Translations under genes and position numbers: made by a program
Shown: one piece after another, positions 5,835-9,044 of the stretch
Layout of the letters: each line of letters starts with the position of its first letter
How positions within the stretch are numbered: position 1 is the stretch's first letter
NCBI GenBank assembly: GCA_902479095.1
Contig: CABSNL010000070.1
Span: forward strand, 1 to 9,044
Reading direction: 5' to 3'
DNA length: 9,044 nt
Source of the DNA: an uncultured Collinsella sp.
Lineage (GTDB): Bacteria; Actinomycetota; Coriobacteriia; Coriobacteriales; Coriobacteriaceae
The notes under the pieces: model-generated
Database searches by the model: none
Told to the model about the DNA's origin: nothing
Seen by the model: the letters and a program-made list of their open reading frames with translations, nothing else

Positions 5835-6413
5835 ATGCCTGAGCGCTTGGTTTCGACGACATGCTTGGGAAATCTCAACGATCCGTCCTATGAACTTCTG
5901 CTTCGCCGGAAGCTGGGCGGCGTCTTTGAAGTTGACGAGCTACTGCTCGATTGGGACCAGGCTGATGTATGCGCGTTTGTGGGCGTGACGGAGCTGGGGC
6001 GCACGGTCGATGTTCGGCTGGATACTGCCGACGGCGGTCGTTTTGTCGACGGCGACGTGCTCGCCGTCGACCGTTCGGGCGTGGTGCCCGTGGCGGTTGT
6101 CGTGCGCCTGCGCAGCGCCGAGGTTTATTTGGTCGAAGTTGACCGCATGGACCCGATTGCGCTCGCGCATGCGTGCTGGGAGATCGGCAATATGCATGCG
6201 CCGCTTTTTCGAGGCGATTCGGACGAGTATACCGTGCGCATGTATACGCCGGTGCAGCCTGTTTTGGGCCGCATGCTCCGGGGCGTCGAGGGCGTTCGGC
6301 TCTCGACGGTTACCCGTGAACTCGATTCGGACCGGCGCTTTGCGTCGAGTGCGGCGGATGCCGTTGTGAGTATGGCACCAGACTTTACGATCGTAAAGAA
6401 GGCGCGCGGTTAA
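5835..6413 (+). CDS. UreE-like putative nickel metallochaperone
   Basis: This 192-residue protein resembles the urease accessory protein UreE along its length. The N-terminal region has the UreE pattern of a conserved Leu-Asp-Trp (38-40), a Gly-rich hydrophilic strand and DGDVLAVD (residues 72-79). The C-terminal ferredoxin-like domain has the signature AHACWEIGNMHAPLF, with GNMH at 118-121 in place of the usual GNRH. His121 corresponds to the conserved interface histidine that binds nickel in UreE dimers. The later helix (VLGRMLRGVEGV) and TVTREL fit the UreE end. The UreE His-rich tail is absent and about 20-25 residues extend beyond the core. No urease genes are in the window. Its gene starts 3 bases after the FKBP stop codon, so the two are co-translated, and a terminator follows. 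Function is inferred from the family; nickel delivery to another enzyme is the best guess. Confidence 0.8.
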   Translation: MPERLVSTTCLGNLNDPSYELLLRRKLGGVFEVDELLLDWDQADVCAFVGVTELGRTVDVRLDTADGGRFVDGDVLAVDRSGVVPVAVVVRLRSAEVYLVEVDRMDPIALAHACWEIGNMHAPLFRGDSDEYTVRMYTPVQPVLGRMLRGVEGVRLSTVTRELDSDRRFASSAADAVVSMAPDFTIVKKARG

Positions 6414-6426
6414 CGTGCGTATAAGT

Positions 6427-6468
6427 AAGGCGGACTTTGAGAGACAACTATTCAAAGTCCGCCTTTCT
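6427..6468 (+). terminator. Strong intrinsic terminator of the FKBP/UreE-like operon
   Basis: A perfect 14-bp stem is formed by 6427-6440 and 6452-6465 (core GGCGGACTTTGA with TCAAAGTCCGCC), with an 11-base loop. TCTG rather than a clean T run follows the stem, after the T pair at its end. It lies 13 bases after the stop codon of the UreE-like gene. Only 29 bases separate it from the next gene, so the promoter of that gene either overlaps the hairpin or the gene depends on read-through. Confidence 0.85.
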
Positions 6469-6494
6469 GTTGATGAGATGCTGTGGGGGAGCAT

Positions 6495-7292
6495 ATGGGT
6501 CTTGAAGGAATCAAGCTGATTGCATGCGATTTGGACGGCACGTTGCTGCATCCGGGGGAGCGCGAGCCGCGTTCCGAGGCCTTTGAGCTCATCGATGAGC
6601 TGCATCGTCGCGGTATCGTGTTTATGCCGGCGAGCGGCCGTCAATATGCGAGCTTGCGCTATCTGTTTGCCCCGGTGGCCGATGAGCTCGCCTATGTATG
6701 CGAAAACGGAGCCCTGGTGATGAGCGAGGGACGTGCCGTTGTCAAGCGTTCCATGGAGCGTAGCCTTGCTATGGATATCGCGAATGCCGTGGTTGCGTAT
6801 CCCCATGCCGACGTGACCCTTTCGTGTGAGGGACACCTCTACACCATGAGCGGCAACGATGCGTTCGTCGATCATTTGCGCTATGAGGTCCACTGCGATG
6901 TGGCGGTGGTCGACCGCCCCGAGGACATCGACGAGGACGTCATTAAGATTGCCTTCCAGGCGCCCGAGGTGGATCAGCCGGCGGCCCTGGAGTATTTTGA
7001 GCGCCTCTTTAGCGACCGTGTTGACGTGATGACGTCGGGAACCGAATGGACGGACTTTATCGGTTTCGGTTCGGGCAAGGGCTCCGCGCTTGCCGATTAC
7101 GGTCGTGCCCTGGGTATTTCGCCCGATGAGATGATGGCGTTTGGCGATAACGAAAACGATCGCGACATGCTCAACGTCGTGGGCCATCCCTATCTGATGG
7201 AGAGCTGCAACCCCTCTATGCGTGGCATCAACGACCGCGTCCGCTACGTGCGCACGGTCGAAGAAGAGCTGCGTCGTCTACTTGCTGAGTAG
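6495..7292 (+). CDS. Cof-type HAD-IIB sugar-phosphate phosphatase
   Basis: This is a haloacid dehalogenase superfamily phosphatase of the Cof/IIB class, 265 residues, a normal length. Motif I is CDLDGTLL with nucleophile Asp12 and acid/base Asp14. Motif II is the Ser in ASGR (residues 46-49), motif III is Lys195 in GSGKG, and motif IV is GDNEND (217-222), which binds magnesium. The alpha/beta cap of class IIB lies between motifs II and III, roughly 80-185. Such enzymes dephosphorylate sugar phosphates, pyridoxal phosphate, FMN or related small molecules, and the sequence does not reveal which. The ATG at 6495 is chosen because a G-rich ribosome-binding site (GGGGGAG) ends 3 bases upstream; a GTG at 6483 lies before it. 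The gene has its own unit between a terminator and palindrome III. Confidence 0.93.
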   Translation: MGLEGIKLIACDLDGTLLHPGEREPRSEAFELIDELHRRGIVFMPASGRQYASLRYLFAPVADELAYVCENGALVMSEGRAVVKRSMERSLAMDIANAVVAYPHADVTLSCEGHLYTMSGNDAFVDHLRYEVHCDVAVVDRPEDIDEDVIKIAFQAPEVDQPAALEYFERLFSDRVDVMTSGTEWTDFIGFGSGKGSALADYGRALGISPDEMMAFGDNENDRDMLNVVGHPYLMESCNPSMRGINDRVRYVRTVEEELRRLLAE

Positions 7293-7373
7293 ACATTTGG
7301 GACATGTCTAGAAATCTACTTTTTGCTGCAAAGTGCGGAAAGGTGGATTTTAAGGCATGTTCCAAACATCTAC
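7289..7373. repeat. Long imperfect palindrome III between convergent genes
   Basis: Arms 7289-7324 and 7338-7373 match as reverse complements at 27 of 36 positions. In plus-strand RNA six of the nine differences become G-U pairs, so 33 of 36 positions can pair around a 13-base loop. Each arm is also a dyad: TAGACAT with ATGTCTA (7290-7310) on the left, and ATGTT with AACAT across TGG on the minus strand of the right arm. The element spans the stop codons of both flanking genes (HAD, TAG 7290-7292; Fur family, TAG 7372-7370). It may act as a bidirectional 3' structure or be an inverted pair of REP-like units. Confidence 0.8.
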
Positions 7374-7750
7374 CTACAGTCGGGGCAGAGACCCTCGAAG
7401 ATGGTGTAGTGCGACGTGACGTGCCAGCCGATTTGCTCGGACGCCTTGGCGTCGAGCTGGGCATCGAAGGGGAGCGGTACGTCGATGACGCGGCTGCACG
7501 AGGTGCAGATGATATGCGCATGCGGCTCGATCGTGCGATCGAAGCGGCTGCCGCCCGGCGTCTTGATGGAGAGAATCTCGCCGGCATCTGCCAAGAGATT
7601 GAGGTTGCGGTAGACCGTGCCGCGGCTGATCTTGTCATCCTGTTCGCGCACGGCGTTGTAGATTTCGTCGGCGGTGGGATGGTTATAGCTTTGGCGCACG
7701 GCGTCAAGAACCAGCTTTCGCTGCTTGGTATTCCTTCTTTGCACCGCCAT
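7370..7750 (-). CDS. Fur-family metalloregulator, PerR-like
   Basis: Fur-family proteins are metal-dependent DNA-binding dimers. Residues 1-65 form the winged helix, with the recognition helix in ISRGTVYRNLNLL (41-53). CTSC (82-85) and CPDC (122-125) form the structural zinc site. The regulatory ligands of Bacillus subtilis PerR (His37, Asp85, His91, His93, Asp104) align with His24, Asp71, His77, His79 and Asp90 with near-identical spacing. Having Asp rather than Glu at the last position is typical of PerR, the peroxide sensor, and argues against an iron-sensing Fur. The length of 126 residues is slightly short for the family. The ATG at 7750 follows a purine-rich GAGGCGAGG. No peroxide-defence gene is next to it. 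A weak PerR-box-like match (9 of 14 positions of the consensus) at 7804-7818 overlaps the end of the acylphosphatase gene and might be autoregulatory. Confidence 0.88.
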   Translation of the reverse strand: MAVQRRNTKQRKLVLDAVRQSYNHPTADEIYNAVREQDDKISRGTVYRNLNLLADAGEILSIKTPGGSRFDRTIEPHAHIICTSCSRVIDVPLPFDAQLDAKASEQIGWHVTSHYTIFEGLCPDCR

Positions 7751-7811
7751 GCGCCTCGCCTCTTTTCTATTAACGGTCGTAGGTAAATGATACCGTATTT
7801 AGCACACAATA

Positions 7812-8222
7812 CTAATAATGAGGACTGAAACCGTCTTCATTGGCAAGTGGGGCTCGGGCCTGGGCGTCTACAAGGCGAAAACGCGTTCCCATGCGCTCGT
7901 AGGAGGCATGAAGCGCCTCGAGATGAGATAGGACGTTTGCCGGAGTTCCCTGTATCTCCATCTCGACTGAGCCGTCTTCCATGTTACGCACCCAGCCGGT
8001 GAGTGCGCGTGCCTGTGCGAGGTTGGTGTTGGTAAAGCGAAAACCAACGCCTTGGACTTGCCCCGCCCAGCGCAGGAAATAGCGCAGGGGAGTGTCTTGA
8101 GTGGCCTCGTCGCTTGCGAGTACGGTAAGCCTGCGGCGCAGCTCGAGCTCGACGTTTGATGGTTTTTGAGGCTCTCGACTGCCGCCGGTGACGCTGGAGA
8201 AGAACGTATCGAAGAGGCCCAT
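7812..8222 (-). CDS. acyP: Acylphosphatase with an N-terminal extension
   Basis: Acylphosphatase hydrolyses acyl phosphates such as acetyl phosphate and 1,3-bisphosphoglycerate. The domain occupies residues 47-136. The phosphate-binding loop is GQVQGVGFRF with catalytic Arg62, and catalytic Asn80 is in GWVRNMEDG; the 18-residue interval equals that of Arg23 and Asn41 in the classical enzyme. Acylphosphatases are about 90-100 residues; this protein has 136 because some 45 polar residues precede the domain. The start ATG at 8222 is 2 bases after the stop of the oxidoreductase gene, which implies translational coupling and explains the weak ribosome-binding site. The frame is open further upstream to 8357, but that part overlaps the oxidoreductase and is unlikely. 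The PerR-like gene follows after 61 bases with no obvious terminator between. Confidence 0.9.
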   Translation of the reverse strand: MGLFDTFFSSVTGGSREPQKPSNVELELRRRLTVLASDEATQDTPLRYFLRWAGQVQGVGFRFTNTNLAQARALTGWVRNMEDGSVEMEIQGTPANVLSHLEALHASYERMGTRFRLVDAQARAPLANEDGFSPHY

Positions 8223-8224
8223 CG

Positions 8225-9044
8225 CTATGCCTGCTTGCCTGCGTCGGCCGGGAAGGTAATGCCGGCCTGCTGGCGCACGGCATCCATGATGCGCAGTGAG
8301 ACGAGCGTGACATCGCGGTAGTGGCCAAGCTCGTGGCGTCCCGCCGGGGTCTCCCAAATCTCTTCCTTAACGTTATCGATGCCGTCGATGGCGGTGATAA
8401 AGTCTGTGAGTTCGTATTCCATAGTGTTGCTCGATTTGGGCAGGTCGAGCACGCGGCCGTTGTCGCCCTGTTCGCGCGGTGCCTCGGTCGCCGAGCCGCG
8501 TACGACATCGCCGCGATAGTCGATGCGGACGTTGCGGGGCGTGGACAGATGGTCGATCTGGATAGTGCCACGCTCGCCTTCGATCTGCGAGGGCAGCAGG
8601 TCATTCGTAATTTTGGAGTGCGCGAGCTCGACGGAGATGCGGCCTCCGCCGTAGCTGGCGAGGATGGAACCGCAGCCGTCGATGGGGCCGTGCGTGAGCT
8701 GTCGCGTGGTGGGGTCGAGCAGAGTAGTCATGCTCGTAAGGCCGGAGGGCATGCCGAAAATCTCGACCATGGGCTCGACGGCGTAGACGCCAATGTCCAT
8801 GAGGGAACCCGATGCCATATTGCAGTCGAAGATATTGGTGGCGCGTCCCGCGAGAATCTCGTTGTAGCGCGAGGAATACTTGCCAAAGCGCAATGAGGCG
8901 CGGCGGATGGGGGCGATCTCGCCCAGGGCGTCCTCGATGGCGTGGAAGGCGGGATCGTGGAGGGGACGCATGGCCTCGAGGGCCACGACACCTGCTGCCT
9001 CGGCAGCGCGGAAGACTTCCAGCGCCTGCGCTTCGGTGGCGCAG
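8225..9044 (-). CDS. Gfo/Idh/MocA-family oxidoreductase (5' truncated)
   Basis: This is the C-terminal two thirds or so of an NAD(P)-dependent oxidoreductase of the Gfo/Idh/MocA family; the start and the Rossmann nucleotide-binding domain lie past the window edge. The frame is open from base 9043, and the GTG at 8986 is internal, not a start. The segment AGVVALEAMRPLHDPAFHAI, encoded near 8990-8930, is the family's dinucleotide-domain exit with the EAM-R motif seen in dihydrodiol-dehydrogenase-like members. GSLMDIGVYAVE is the active-site helix, with Tyr where other members have His, again as in the dihydrodiol-dehydrogenase-like subgroup. The substrate, probably a sugar or cyclitol, cannot be read from the sequence. 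The stop codon is 2 bases from the acylphosphatase start. Confidence 0.9.
   Translation of the reverse strand, partial: CATEAQALEVFRAAEAAGVVALEAMRPLHDPAFHAIEDALGEIAPIRRASLRFGKYSSRYNEILAGRATNIFDCNMASGSLMDIGVYAVEPMVEIFGMPSGLTSMTTLLDPTTRQLTHGPIDGCGSILASYGGGRISVELAHSKITNDLLPSQIEGERGTIQIDHLSTPRNVRIDYRGDVVRGSATEAPREQGDNGRVLDLPKSSNTMEYELTDFITAIDGIDNVKEEIWETPAGRHELGHYRDVTLVSLRIMDAVRQQAGITFPADAGKQA

Noticed and set aside
5940..7187. 415-residue open frame on the minus strand
   Set aside because: It is antisense to the UreE-like and HAD genes and runs through their intervening terminator. Its sequence has no family features and it reflects codon bias in a GC-rich genome.
1..9044. CRISPR array, tRNA or rRNA gene, transposase, or defence or biosynthetic cluster
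   Set aside because: Reading both strands I found no regularly spaced direct repeats, no tRNA-like cloverleaf, and no protein with such a domain; nearly all the sequence is assigned to housekeeping genes.

Overview
This is a GC-rich window that reads like an obligately anaerobic actinobacterium of the class Coriobacteriia; Collinsella or a close relative is the best guess. The guess rests on gene content (oxygen-sensitive class III ribonucleotide reductase, a SlyD/UreE-like pair, a PerR-like Fur protein, small operons) and codon usage, not on a marker gene. The first 25 bases are not genomic: they match the 3' end of the Nextera read-2 transposon adapter, so the window starts at a contig edge from a Tn5-based library.

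Layout. (1) 26-664 (+) is the C-terminal part of nrdD with its zinc site and glycyl-radical loop. (2) 665-1091 is a 427-base gap with two long palindromic elements, a compact terminator hairpin and a possible promoter. (3) 1092-3411 (+) holds nrdG, then folE, an HD-domain phosphohydrolase and folB, a folate/pterin block. (4) 3418-5282 (-) holds a YgjP-like zinc metallopeptidase and an M19 dipeptidase, with a perfect 12-bp hairpin between them. (5) 5403-6413 (+) holds a SlyD-type FKBP prolyl isomerase and a UreE-like protein, 3 bases apart and closed by a strong terminator. (6) 6495-7292 (+) is a Cof-type HAD phosphatase. (7) 7370-9044 (-) holds, in transcription order, a truncated Gfo/Idh/MocA oxidoreductase, an acylphosphatase starting 2 bases after it, and a PerR-like Fur regulator. 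A third long palindrome fills the tail-to-tail gap between the HAD and Fur genes.

How the genes work together. NrdD reduces ribonucleotides under anaerobic conditions and NrdG installs its glycyl radical. FolE makes dihydroneopterin triphosphate and FolB cleaves dihydroneopterin; the HD protein between them is a good candidate for the dephosphorylation step that links them. The FKBP and UreE-like pair suggests nickel handling although no urease gene is visible.

I found no mobile element, CRISPR array, tRNA, rRNA or clear new defence or biosynthetic system. The best leads are the HD protein inside the folate block, the SlyD/UreE-like operon, and three long imperfect palindromes, two of which look like inverted pairs of smaller dyads (REP/BIME-like).
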